64,000 nucleotides of DNA from the NCBI GenBank assembly GCA_963747405.1, contig CAVVFG010000004.1, positions 1 through 64,000 of the forward strand, in the 5' to 3' direction. The position numbers were made by a program, and so were the translations under genes. Under the pieces are notes generated by a model that was not told where the DNA came from, did no database searches, and was given only the letters and a program-made list of their open reading frames with translations. Of the stretch, positions 8,849-17,648 are shown one piece after another. The number at the start of each line of letters is the position of its first letter. Within the stretch, counting starts at the first letter, position 1. The stretch is from Fodinibacter sp963747405 (GTDB lineage Bacteria > Actinomycetota > Actinomycetes > Actinomycetales > Dermatophilaceae).

Positions 8849-9448
8849 ATGTTCAGCCTCACGAGGAAGGCCAGGGTCGCCGCCCTCGCCCTGCCGATCT
8901 GCCTGGGACCGCTGGTGGTCCCGACCACCGCGTCGGCGATCCCGCCGCAGGCCCAGGAAATCGCCACCTTCGCGTGGATCTTCCCGGACCTCGACAACCA
9001 CCTGATCGGCTTCCTCAACATCTCCCGCGAGGACTTCTGCGCCTGGGTCGACGGTGGCGCCGAAGGGCCGCCACCGCTTAAGGACCCCGCTTCCCCGGCG
9101 TGGGTGCACGAGCGCGGGAACGGGGGCATGGGTGTGGTGGCGATGGACACCATCTACCTCGAGCTGTGGCGGCTGGACGAGGGCGCCCCTGCCCAGGACG
9201 CTTGCGCGGACACCGACGACGGCGACGCTCCGCTGGCCGTTGGTGCTGCGGACATGGTGGGCGTCGACCACCTGTTCGACTTCATCGAACACGGGGCGAT
9301 CGGCGCGCAGTGGAACGGCAGGGCGCAGCTCACAGGTCAGGGTGGGGCCCGGTACAAGTACCAGTTCTTCTCCCTCGAGCTGCACAGCGCCGACGGCACG
9401 CTCAGGCAGGACGACATGCTGCGCAGCACCCTGATCGCGCTCCCCTAG
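8849..9448 (+). CDS. Secreted hypothetical protein
   Basis: This 199-residue protein has a Sec signal peptide (basic MFSLTRKARVAALALP, hydrophobic core, probable cleavage after TASA, about residue 29). The mature part is acidic and rich in Trp, Asp and Gly (AWIFPDLDNH, EDFCAWVDGG, IYLELWRLDEGAPAQDACADTDDGD), with two Cys that could form a disulphide. No known domain is recognised. GAGAGGAG just before ATG 8849 is a strong ribosome site. It follows the lipoprotein gene closely, so an extracytoplasmic two-protein unit is plausible but not shown. Confidence 0.7.
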   Translation: MFSLTRKARVAALALPICLGPLVVPTTASAIPPQAQEIATFAWIFPDLDNHLIGFLNISREDFCAWVDGGAEGPPPLKDPASPAWVHERGNGGMGVVAMDTIYLELWRLDEGAPAQDACADTDDGDAPLAVGAADMVGVDHLFDFIEHGAIGAQWNGRAQLTGQGGARYKYQFFSLELHSADGTLRQDDMLRSTLIALP

Positions 9449-9548
9449 CGGGGCAGAGCCGTCCACGACTCAGCGCACGGCCGCTTCGCGGCGAAGTGGG
9501 CTACTCCGACCGGGCGCCTGACTTACGGGGAAGTGGGTCAGCGCGGCG

Positions 9549-9740
9549 TCAGATTTCGCAGTGCGCGGCCGCCATAGCCTTGACGAGCTCCGGCAGGCCG
9601 GCCGGGTCGGACAGGTTCACCGCGCAGTGGGCGTCCGCGCTGAACCATCGGATGTGGTCGTGTTCGTCGGGCGCTGTGTTCTCGGGATGGCCGGGCCGCG
9701 TGGTGACGATGTCGCCACTTGGCACGCGACACGCGAGTCC
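9549..9740 (-). pseudogene. Nudix hydrolase C-terminal fragment
   Basis: The segment RVPSGDIVTTRPGHPENTAPDEHDHIRWFSAD, followed by LSDPAGLPELVKAMAA before the stop at 9549, resembles the C-terminal half of small Nudix hydrolases. In these, an ENTAPDEH-IRWF stretch follows the catalytic box. The Nudix box itself (GX5EX7REUXEEXGU) and the N-terminus are missing upstream, so this is a remnant with no expected activity. Confidence 0.5.
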
Positions 9741-9756
9741 GCCACCATGGGGCGAT

Positions 9757-10465
9757 GCTGAAGCGCTGGTCGTCCCGCTGGTGACCTCGGCGGCCGCGCG
9801 GCTGGTCAAGGCGGTGGTCGCTCAGGGGGACTCTAGTGACGGCGCCGGTGAGGATGTCGGTGCCTTGGCCTCCGCCCTGGTGCGGGCACTCTTCGCTCGG
9901 TGCGACGAGACCTCTGCGGCCATCTCGGACCTCTCCGCCAGGATCGAGGACGTCCGCGACACCCAGTGGACCGGGCCGTACAAGGCGGCGATGGACGAGC
10001 TCGAGAAGGCAGGCCGTGCGGGACTTGAACTCGACGACCGGTTCGCGATGCTTGAGCGGGCGGGGGCGCCCTCGCTGACGCCAAGGGAGCCGCCCCGCCC
10101 GACCCCGGATCGCCGCCAGCTTGGACACGTACTACGCGCTCGCGTGGATTGCCCAGGGACGCGTCGGCCCTGGGAAGGACCAGCTCGTCCACACCTCCGT
10201 CGACCTCGAGGAGGCCACGCTCGCGACGCACGTGACTGCGGCGAGAGAGGTCCACGCCTCGCACGAACACCAGACCGCCCGTGCACGAGACAGCGCCGCT
10301 GCCTTCACCGCCCGGTACTTCTTGGGGTCGCGGGCCTTCCCCGAGCCGGTTGATCCGCTCGCGCCTGACGGCTCCTACATGCGCCTGAACGTGCTCGTCG
10401 ATGACCACAGCCGAGTGCGCAAACTGCGCCAAGAGCTCTACGCATCCGGCGACCCTTCCCCGTGA
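9757..10465 (+). pseudogene. Decayed gene of unknown function, at least two frameshifts
   Basis: Three overlapping frames together read like one soluble helical protein. The first gives EALVVPLVTSAAARLVKAVVAQG through LDDRFAMLERA (about 9757-10060). A short part, ALADAKGAAPPDPG, follows in a second frame. Then comes LDTYYALAWIAQGRVGPGKDQLVHTSVDLEEA through VDDHSRVRKLRQELYASG in a third (about 10110-10465). Codon bias is good in each piece, which argues for a once-real gene. I cannot name its family. Its stop codon overlaps the next reading frame (GTGA at 10462-10465), so the two were translationally coupled. Confidence 0.55.
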
Positions 10466-10947
10466 CGGTGGCCAAGCCGAAGCGCTCGCGCTACGACGCC
10501 GGCACAGCCAGATTGGTCATCGAACTGCCGCGCCGTGTGACGGCCACGTGCTTGGGGTGACGATCACAGCCTCCCTGGCACCGCAGGGGCCGAACCGGGC
10601 GGTGACCTTCTCGGTGGTGAACCACCGCGCGCCCCATCATCGGCAGCGCCTTCGTGACATCGGCAACAGGTCAGCCGGCGGTCGGGGCATACCTCAAGAC
10701 GTCCGACGCCCAGACACGGATGAGCTCCACCGTGCCTCCGGGCACGACCGCGTCGTCCATCGACGGCCCGGCCATCGTGCTCTCGGCGCACGAGACATTC
10801 GTCCTCGAAGTCGTGCCCACCGATGCCGGACCATCGGTACTTGAGGTCCCCTTCGCCCCCGACCCGAACGTGCTGCTATCCGGTTTCCACGATCGTCGCG
10901 CCCTGCGAGCAGCTCGGGAGACCGGAGCCGGCGACCAGACGGGGTGA
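10462..10947 (+). pseudogene. Decayed gene coupled to the previous one
   Basis: The GTG at 10462 overlaps the preceding stop. The frame reads AKPKRSRYDAGTARLVIELP to a stop at 10560. The protein seems to continue in another frame (VTITASLAPQGPNRAVTFSVVN) and then returns to the first (TSATGQPAVGAYLKTSDAQTRM through GFHDRRALRAARE, stop 10947). Two compensating indels near 10550 and 10630 explain this. The beta-rich composition gives no known family. Together with the previous entry it is a dead two-gene operon. Confidence 0.5.
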
Positions 10948-11680
10948 CGCGGAGTCTGTTGGAGTGAGTGGGCACAGCCTGACGGGGCTCGACATCGTCA
11001 CGTGGTGGGCGACGTGCCCTGAGCGTGGATGGAGGTCCTTGCGTGAGGGGCCGCGCCGGATCGCCCTTGACATGCTGTGGATAGAGAACGGACCGTCGGC
11101 ACGCCACAGAGCCAGACCCCGCAGTCAGGCCCGACTCGCGGCGATAGGACGCAGCTCCGGATGCTCGTGAGCGTTTGGGGACTCACACCGTTTGAGATCT
11201 TGCCTTTGGTTCGACGCGTGCAGTTTGGGCATGCCGCATTCCGCCCGGGCCGGGGACTCCGGGTAGTCGGCCTCTTGCCTTTGTGTCTTGACAGACGAGC
11301 AGTCCACGCGACGCGGCGAAGCAAGCCGGCGCACGGGGTAGATCCTTTGAGTGACGCGGTCCTCCCCGGGAGCGAGAATCAATGAGTCCGGCAGGGTGGT
11401 GCACGACGGCGGTGAGCGTGTCCTGCCGAGACGGGCGACGCGCCGCCACGTCTCGTGCTCGTCCTTGTACCAGCGCACCGAGCGGACCCGGTGCTCAGAC
11501 CCACGTCACCCGTGCTGCGGTGGTGGTCAGCTCCGGCATCGCCGTTGATGCTGTGGAGCTGTGCGGGTCAGCGACGTGCGCCCCGCCGGCGGCCCGCGTG
11601 TGCCGCCGGCGCGCGGTCCGGTGGAACGCGAGGCCGCGAGCTGGCATGCCGGCTTCTCACCCGGCCGGCCAGCAGAGGCC
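10948..11680. other. Gene-free stretch before the c-di-GMP gene
   Basis: No frame has a start signal and sustained coding bias on either strand, and no RNA gene was recognised. It separates the accessory zone from the GGDEF-EAL gene. Confidence 0.4.
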
Positions 11681-13600
11681 TCATCTCGCCGTCGGTGCAG
11701 TTGTCGGTCGGAGGGGTTGGAGGACCAACCTGTCCAGCGTCTCCGCGTCGAGGGGCTTGCAGAGCAGGAAGCCTTGGACCTCACTGACACCCTGGCGGCG
11801 CATGTGGTCGAGCTGGTCACCGGTCTCCACGCCTTCCGCCACGGTGCGCACGCCGAGGTCGTGGCCGAGCTGGACGAGGGTGCGGATGATGGCGGCTGAG
11901 TCGCGCGAACGGCCGAGGGCGCCGATGAAGGAACGGTCGATCTTGAGGGTGTCGACGGGGAACCGCTGCAGGTAGGCCAGGCTGGAGTAGCCGGTCCCGA
12001 AGTCGTCGAGGGCAATCTGCACGCCGATGCGCTTGAGCCTTCGGAGGCGTTCGGCGACGGCATCCAGGTCGCCCAGGAGCGCGGTCTCGGTGATCTCCAG
12101 GGTCAGCGCGTTGGCCGGCAAGCCACTGGTTGCGAGCGCGAGAACGACGTCGTCGATGATGTGGTCCGTGGCGAGCTGGCGGGCCGAGACGTTGACGGCA
12201 ACGCTGAGGTGGTTGCCGGCGGCCCGCCAGGCCTGCATCTGCAGGCATGCCTGGACGAGGACCCAGCGACCCACGTCGAGGATCCTGCCGCTCAGTTCCA
12301 GTGCAGGGATGAACTCGTCCGGCGTGAGCTCGCCCCGGGTCGGGTGTTGCCACCGGATGAGTGCCTCCACGCCGAGGATCGTGAGATCGCCCAGGTTGTA
12401 GATGGGTTGGTAGACAAGGCGGAACTGCTCTTGCTCCTGGGCGGCGCGGAGGTCGGCATCCAGCTCGCTTCGCGTCCACTGCTCCTGATCCAACGAGGGC
12501 CGGAAGACCTCGTAGCGGTCGCGGCCGCCGCCCTTGGCGTGGTAGAGCGCAATGTCGGCAGCGCGCAGGAGCGCCGCCGCACCCTGCTCGCCGTCACCCA
12601 CCGCGACACCTGTACTGACGGTCAGCGAGATGGTGGCGGTGTCGGTGGCGGTCTCGTGGTCGGTGGGGCGGTCGAGGGTGAAGGGTTGGCGCAGCAGGCT
12701 GAGCAACCGCTCCGCGAGGAGCTCGGCCGCCTGTGGGGTCGACGAGCGATCCAGCACGATGACGAACTCGTCCCCGCCGAGACGCCCGGCGGTGTCGGTC
12801 TCACGTATCACGCTGTTCAGACGGGCTGCGACGGCCTGCAACAGGATGTCTCCCGTCTGGTGGCCATGGGTGTCGTTGACCGCCTTGAAGCCGTCGAGGT
12901 CGAGGAACAGCACCGCGCAGATGCCACCGTCGCGACGGACCCTGGCCGCGGCCTGCTCGAGCCGGTCCATGATCAACGCCCGGTTGGGCAGACCTGTCAG
13001 GGCGTCATGAAGGGCCAGGTGCTCCAGCTCGGCCGACTTCTGGTCGGCCAGGGCCAGTGCCGCCCGCTGCGCGGCCACCAGCCTGCGGATCGCCGGCAAC
13101 AGGACGAACGCGACCGCGATCAGCATCACCGCCCGCAGCACGTCATCGACCGGCGGCAGCGGCATCATCTGCGAGAACACCAACACCGTGGCAGCCGAGG
13201 CCACGAAGTAGAGGTGTCGCCGTGTCTCGTACAGGGCAAACCAGATCAGCGGCACGAGGATCAGCGTGAGCACAGGGGAGTTCGCTCCCCCGTCCAGGTG
13301 GACGTACACACCGATGAGCACCAACGGGGGCACACCGGCCGCGGCCTGCCACCATCGCGGATAGCGGCGCCACGGCAACCAGAGCATGAGTGCCATGACC
13401 GTCGCTGCAGCACAGAGGATGACCACGGTGGACGCGACGCTGACCTGAGGGTTGAACGGCGTGGACAGCACTGCGATCGCGATCACGGCGAAGAACGGTG
13501 CGAGACGCCTGCCGCGGCCGGGAGCAGCCAGCGGCCCGCACGCCTCGAGCGCACAGTAGCCCTCGGGCATCACGGCGACACCGCGGGCGGACCGGCTCAT
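11681..13600 (-). CDS. Membrane GGDEF-EAL cyclic di-GMP enzyme
   Basis: This 639-residue protein makes or breaks the second messenger cyclic di-GMP. Hydrophobic helices occupy about residues 35-175 (a MASE-like membrane sensor part). The GGDEF domain follows, with an intact GGDEF at about 275-279 and the inhibitory I-site RETD five residues before it. The EAL domain then carries EALIRW (about 412), NVSARQL, EITETAL, DDFGTGYSS, KIDRSF and AEGVE. Both active sites look complete, so the protein could be bifunctional with its direction set by the membrane domain. Its start codon overlaps the stop of an upstream remnant frame by 4 nt (13597-13600), possibly by chance. Motility and biofilm genes are absent nearby. 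Confidence 0.92.
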   Translation of the reverse strand: MSRSARGVAVMPEGYCALEACGPLAAPGRGRRLAPFFAVIAIAVLSTPFNPQVSVASTVVILCAAATVMALMLWLPWRRYPRWWQAAAGVPPLVLIGVYVHLDGGANSPVLTLILVPLIWFALYETRRHLYFVASAATVLVFSQMMPLPPVDDVLRAVMLIAVAFVLLPAIRRLVAAQRAALALADQKSAELEHLALHDALTGLPNRALIMDRLEQAAARVRRDGGICAVLFLDLDGFKAVNDTHGHQTGDILLQAVAARLNSVIRETDTAGRLGGDEFVIVLDRSSTPQAAELLAERLLSLLRQPFTLDRPTDHETATDTATISLTVSTGVAVGDGEQGAAALLRAADIALYHAKGGGRDRYEVFRPSLDQEQWTRSELDADLRAAQEQEQFRLVYQPIYNLGDLTILGVEALIRWQHPTRGELTPDEFIPALELSGRILDVGRWVLVQACLQMQAWRAAGNHLSVAVNVSARQLATDHIIDDVVLALATSGLPANALTLEITETALLGDLDAVAERLRRLKRIGVQIALDDFGTGYSSLAYLQRFPVDTLKIDRSFIGALGRSRDSAAIIRTLVQLGHDLGVRTVAEGVETGDQLDHMRRQGVSEVQGFLLCKPLDAETLDRLVLQPLRPTTAPTAR

Positions 13601-14115
13601 GGCCCGAGCGTAGGTCGGCGCGCATCCCGGCGTGCCACGTCGGTCGAGATGGGCGCGCGCCCCGACTCGGATTCTCTCAGGGACTTCATACGTGGCGGAA
13701 CTCTCTGGTTCTCCGGCCGTACGGAGCCCGGGCCAAGCGCGCTCCGCTCAGGCATCGTGCGAGCCGTTCGGACCGGCTGCGGGTCGGGAACCGGCGGCGT
13801 GGCCTGTGCGTGCTCCGGGGCCGAGGGCGCGCGCACCATGTCGTTGCTGATGCCCACCATGAGCGGGCCCAGGGCCGCCCAGGCCGACAGGGTCAGGACC
13901 GACCCCGAGATGCCGGCGCCGTTGAACCCGCTGATGCTGCGGACCAGGTCGACAGTGGCTCCCAAGGGCATCCGGTGACCGAGGGTGGACCACGGTTGTG
14001 GGAGGAGCTCGGGGGCGCTGGCGGCCGCCGCCCAGGGGTTCCCCAGCACGATCAGGGTCAGCTCGGCGGCGACGAGGCCGGTGCGTCCGGCCAGGCGGTA
14101 CACCCCGACGAGCAC
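13597..14115 (-). pseudogene. ABC-type permease C-terminal remnant
   Basis: About 85 residues (LVAAELTLIVLGNPWAAAASAPELLPQPWSTLGHRMPLGATVDLVRSISGF) resemble the last helices of actinobacterial membrane permeases that carry an APE-LPxxW-xLG motif. They lie next to a TetR gene, as such exporters often do. The first helices are missing, and the reading frame after about 13850 has the composition of non-coding sequence, so the gene is broken at both ends. The apparent GTG at 14115 is only 1 bp from the divergent TetR start, leaving no room for a promoter. Confidence 0.5.
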
Positions 14116-14842
14116 ATGGCACCTAGCTCATCCCCCTCCGGCTCCCCCCGCGACGCCTCGCCCGCAGCGGGGGCGTCTAGCTCGGCCCAGCGCGGCCGGG
14201 CTTCCACCGAGGCGACGCCGTCGACGGTGCGGCGCTCGGCGAAGAGCGACGCGGTGCTCGCGGCGGCGCTGCGCTGCTTCGAGCGGGAGGGGTTCCACCG
14301 CGCGAGCACGGCGACCGTCATCGAGGAGGCCGGGGTGTCGGCCGGGACGGTGTACCGGTACTTCCGGTCGAAGACCGACCTCATCCGCGCCTGCGCCGAC
14401 CAGGTCTTCGGGAACGTCGACGCCGAGCTGGAACGCATCGAGCAGCAGCACCTGCCGCTCGCGCCAGCCGAGGTCCTGCCCCAGTTGATCGCAGCCGGGC
14501 TCGACGTCGGCAACCGTTTCGGCGTCGACCTCACCCGCATCGGGGTCAGCACCTGGACCGAGGCCCTGCGCGATCCGCTCATCATGGAGCAGGTGCAGCA
14601 GCGCTACGGGCGGATCCGGGCTGCCCTGACCCGTCTTGCCGCCGCCTGGGCCACCGCGGCCGGTCTCGGCGAGGACGACGTCGACGCGACAGCCGTCGGC
14701 CAGGCACTCTTCGGGGCGATTCCCCGGCTTCATCCTGCAACACGTGATCTTCGGCGACCTGACCCCCGAGCGGTACGGTCGCGGCTTGACCGACCTCGGC
14801 CGGGTCACCGCACGACTCCCCACCCCCCACCCCGAGGTGTGA
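14116..14842 (+). pseudogene. TetR-family regulator with C-terminal frameshift
   Basis: The DNA-binding domain is complete: SDAVLAAALRCFEREGFHRAS, then ATVIEEAGVSAGTVYRYFRSKTDLI (about residues 38-85), a canonical TetR helix-turn-helix. The ligand domain reads on to GQALFGA near 14715, where an extra base in a GGGG run (about 14716-14720) shifts the frame. The natural end (RFPGFILQHVIFGDLTPERYG through PTPHPEV) continues in the next frame to 14842. It probably repressed the adjacent permease, which is also broken. If the indel is a sequencing error the protein would be about 241 residues. Confidence 0.75.
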
Positions 14843-14894
14843 TCGCACGCGCTCCGCACCGCCGGCCCGGCTCGACGCAGCCGGCGGCGTCAGA

Positions 14895-15623
14895 TCACTC
14901 GCGCTGGGCAGACCACGCCCAGGCAGCGGCGAGGATGCCCAGCCCGTTGGTCGCCCAGTGCAGCAGGAACGGCGCGACCAGGCTGCCGCTCTGCTGGCGC
15001 AGCACGGCGAACACCACCCCCGCGACAGCGGTGAACACCACGGTGCCCACGACCTGACGGGCGAGGATTCCGGGTGGCACGGGCCGCGTGCCGGCGCCGC
15101 GCCCGCCCGCGGCATCCGCGCCGGCCGCGTTGGCGCGCGCGCCGTCGACGGCCGGGAGCACGTGCCACAGCCCGAACAGCAGCGAGGTGACGGCGGCCGC
15201 CCACAGCGCGCCGTGCTCGACGCCGACCAGCCCCCACAGCACCCCCCGGAACGCGACCTCCTCGAGCACCACGACACCCAAGGGCACGACGACCAGGGCG
15301 CGGCCGGTCGCGAGCACCGGGCCGACGGCGTGCCGGGGGTCGAGGAAGAGGCGCCGCCAGCCCGGCGCCGCGAGCCCCACGCCGTAGCCGGCGGCGACGA
15401 GGGCGGCGGCCGCCCCGCCCCAGACGAGCCCGGGAACCAGGAGGTCGCGGCCGAGCCCCAGCTCGTCCCAGCTCAGCCCGGCCCAACGGCCCAGGAAGAG
15501 CAGGCCGACCGCGAGCAGCGGCCCGGTGACCGGTTGCCAGCGGGAGGGGCCGAGGTGCAACCAGAGGTTCACCCCGGCCAGCACGACGAGGGTGGCGACC
15601 AGCGCGAGGGTGGTCGTCGTCAT
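14895..15623 (-). CDS. CPBP-family intramembrane metalloprotease
   Basis: This is a 242-residue, multi-helix protein of the CAAX protease/bacteriocin-processing (CPBP, Abi) family. It carries the three family motifs: LEEVAFRGVL with the paired Glu and Arg, LFGLWHV with the metal-binding His, and PFLLHWATN with the second His, about three quarters along. Members cut peptides within membranes or help in bacteriocin immunity; the substrate here is unknown. The ATG at 15623 opens directly on the first helix (TTTTLALVATLVVLAGVNLW). The gene stands alone and converges on the broken tetR. Confidence 0.85.
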   Translation of the reverse strand: MTTTTLALVATLVVLAGVNLWLHLGPSRWQPVTGPLLAVGLLFLGRWAGLSWDELGLGRDLLVPGLVWGGAAAALVAAGYGVGLAAPGWRRLFLDPRHAVGPVLATGRALVVVPLGVVVLEEVAFRGVLWGLVGVEHGALWAAAVTSLLFGLWHVLPAVDGARANAAGADAAGGRGAGTRPVPPGILARQVVGTVVFTAVAGVVFAVLRQQSGSLVAPFLLHWATNGLGILAAAWAWSAQRE

Positions 15624-15815
15624 TCCCGGGAAGGCGCCCGGGTCGCACGCGGGCGGCCCACGGCCGTCATGCTCGCACGTCTTCCCCCAGCAGCCGGCGG
15701 AGTGCGCACGTCCCACCCCCACATCGACCGGGTCGACCCGCCCGAGGGAGGGCAATCGCACCACATCGGGTCCCTCCCGAGCCAACAGCGTGAGAAGTCC
15801 AGATCACACAGAAAC

Positions 15816-15880
15816 GGATCAAAAACCACAAGAACGGGTGCCCGTATCTCTTTACATGACCCGAAATGAGTGGTTTGATG
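15816..15880. promoter_or_regulatory. Candidate operator ahead of the fructose operon
   Basis: ATCAAAAACCAC (15818-15829) and GTGGTTTGAT (15870-15879) form an imperfect inverted pair in an AT-rich island 50-115 bp before the DeoR start. The palindrome ACGGGTGCCCGT lies between them (15834-15845). DeoR-type sugar regulators bind such sites and usually repress their own operon. No -35/-10 pair is clear. Confidence 0.35.
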
Positions 15881-15929
15881 GTCCGAACGCGGCCCGACGA
15901 GGGGCCACCGACGAGGACGAGGGAGTCCG

Positions 15930-16691
15930 ATGTACGCAGCGGAGCGGCAGCAGCGGATCATGGCGGAGGCCCGCCAGGCCGGCCGGGTCGAGGTCGCCAG
16001 CCTCGCCGAGTCGCTCGGGGTCGCCGCCGAGACCGTCCGCCGCGACCTCACCGCGCTGGAGCGCCGCGGTTCGCTGCGCCGGGTGCACGGGGGCGCGATC
16101 CCGGTCGAGCGCCTCGAGCTCGAGCCCACCCTCGCCGCCCGCTCCGGCCGTCTCGCCGACGTCAAGCGCCGCATCGCCGCCCGGGTGCTCGACGAGCTGC
16201 CCGCCGGTGGCACGGTGCTGCTCGACTCGGGCTCCACCACCGCGAGCGTCGTGCAGCTGCTGCCGCCCGACCTCGACCTCACCGTGCTCACCAACTCGGT
16301 CTCGGCGGCCGCCGCCTTGTCGACCCACCCCGGCATCACGCTCTACCTCATCGGCGGCCGGGTGCGTGGCGTCACCGGCGCCGCCGTGGGCGACTGGGCC
16401 ACCGGCGCCCTCGACGGCGTCGTGGTCGACGTCGCGGTGATGGGCACGAACGGCTTCTCTGTCGCCCGCGGGCTCACCACCCCCGACCAGGCCGAGGCGC
16501 TCGTCAAGGCCGCGATGGTGCGCTCGGCCCGCCGGGTCGTGCTGGCCACCGATTCCAGCAAGGCGGGCGACGACCACCTGCACCGGTTCGCCACCCTGGC
16601 CGAGGTCGACCTCGTCGTCACCGACACCGACCTCGCCGACGACGTGGCCGCCGAGCTGCGCGCCGCTGGCCCCGAGGTCGTGACCGCATGA
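15930..16691 (+). CDS. DeoR/GlpR-family regulator of the fructose operon
   Basis: This 253-residue repressor has an N-terminal winged helix-turn-helix (ERQQRIMAEARQAGRVEVASLAESLGVAAETVRRDL, about 5-41), then the RRVHGGA signature. The C-terminal sugar-phosphate sensor domain has LLDSGSTTASVVQLLP and DSSKAGDDHL. The length is typical of the family. It is the first gene of the operon and overlaps fruK by 4 nt (ATGA), so it very probably senses fructose 1-phosphate or a related ester and represses the operon, including itself. The sensing role is inferred from family and position. Confidence 0.9.
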   Translation: MYAAERQQRIMAEARQAGRVEVASLAESLGVAAETVRRDLTALERRGSLRRVHGGAIPVERLELEPTLAARSGRLADVKRRIAARVLDELPAGGTVLLDSGSTTASVVQLLPPDLDLTVLTNSVSAAAALSTHPGITLYLIGGRVRGVTGAAVGDWATGALDGVVVDVAVMGTNGFSVARGLTTPDQAEALVKAAMVRSARRVVLATDSSKAGDDHLHRFATLAEVDLVVTDTDLADDVAAELRAAGPEVVTA

Positions 16692-17632
16692 TCGTCACCC
16701 TGACCCCCAACCCGAGCATCGACCGGGCGATCGTCATCGACGCACTGCGCCGCGGCGAGGTGCACCGGGCCACCTCCAGCCGGGTCGACCCCGGGGGCAA
16801 GGGCGTCAACGTCTCACGCGCCCTCGCCGCCCAGGGCAGCCCCACCATCGCCGTCCTCCCCGCCGGCGGGCCCGAGGGGCACCTCATGGAGGAGCTGCTC
16901 GACGCCGCCGGCGTCGCCCGCCGCAGCGTCCCGGTCGCCGGCGCCCTGCGGATGAACGTCAGCGTGCTCGAGCCCGACGGCACCACCACCAAGCTCAACG
17001 AGCCCGGCCCGCAGCTCAGCCCGGCCGAGGTCGACGCCCTGCTCGCCGCCACCCTGAAGGCCGCCGACGGCGCCGACTGGGTCGTCGGCTGCGGCAGCCT
17101 GCCGCCCGGCGCCCCCGACGAGCTGTATGCCGCGCTGGTCGCCCGGGTGCGCGAGCGCGGCATCCGGGTCGCCGTCGACTCCTCCGGCACCCCGATGACC
17201 GCGGCCGTCGCCGCCCGCCCACACCTGATCAAGCCCAACCACGAGGAGCTCGCCGAGCTGGTCGGGCACCCGCTGCCCACCCTCGGCGACGTGCACGCCG
17301 CCGCCCGCGACCTGGTCGCCGACGGCATCGAGGTGGTTGCTGTCAGCCTCGGCGGCGACGGCGCCCTCCTCGTCACCGCCGACCAGCTGGTGCACGCCCG
17401 CGCCAGCATCACGGCCCCCCTGTCCACCGTGGGCGCCGGCGACTGCATGCTCGCGGGGCTGCTCCACGGTCTGTCGAGCGGCCGCAGTGCCGCCGACGCC
17501 CTCGCCGGCGCCGTCACCTGGGGCGCCGCCGCAGTCACCCTTCCCGGGAGCCGTGTGCCGGCCCCGCACGACCTCGACGGCATCCCCGTCGAGGTCACCC
17601 ACAACCCTGACCCGTCGCTCGTCCTGCACTGA
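16688..17632 (+). CDS. fruK: 1-phosphofructokinase
   Basis: This 314-residue PfkB-family kinase converts fructose 1-phosphate and ATP to fructose 1,6-bisphosphate. It opens with VTLTPNPSIDRAI, the FruK/LacC N-terminus. It has the sugar-binding VDPGGKGVNVSRAL (PfkB motif 1, about 34-47) and ends with STVGAGDCMLAGLL (motif 2, anion hole and catalytic Asp, about 248-261). The start overlaps the regulator stop. The next gene is the fructose permease, which delivers fructose 1-phosphate, so the pathway is closed within the operon. Confidence 0.95.
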   Translation: MIVTLTPNPSIDRAIVIDALRRGEVHRATSSRVDPGGKGVNVSRALAAQGSPTIAVLPAGGPEGHLMEELLDAAGVARRSVPVAGALRMNVSVLEPDGTTTKLNEPGPQLSPAEVDALLAATLKAADGADWVVGCGSLPPGAPDELYAALVARVRERGIRVAVDSSGTPMTAAVAARPHLIKPNHEELAELVGHPLPTLGDVHAAARDLVADGIEVVAVSLGGDGALLVTADQLVHARASITAPLSTVGAGDCMLAGLLHGLSSGRSAADALAGAVTWGAAAVTLPGSRVPAPHDLDGIPVEVTHNPDPSLVLH

Positions 17633-17648
17633 CCCGAAAGGAAGCACC

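Noticed and set aside
11681..13600. Degenerate, inactive GGDEF or EAL domain
   Set aside because: Checked motif by motif: GGDEF, the I-site RxxD, EAL, DDFGTGYSS and KIDRSF are all intact.
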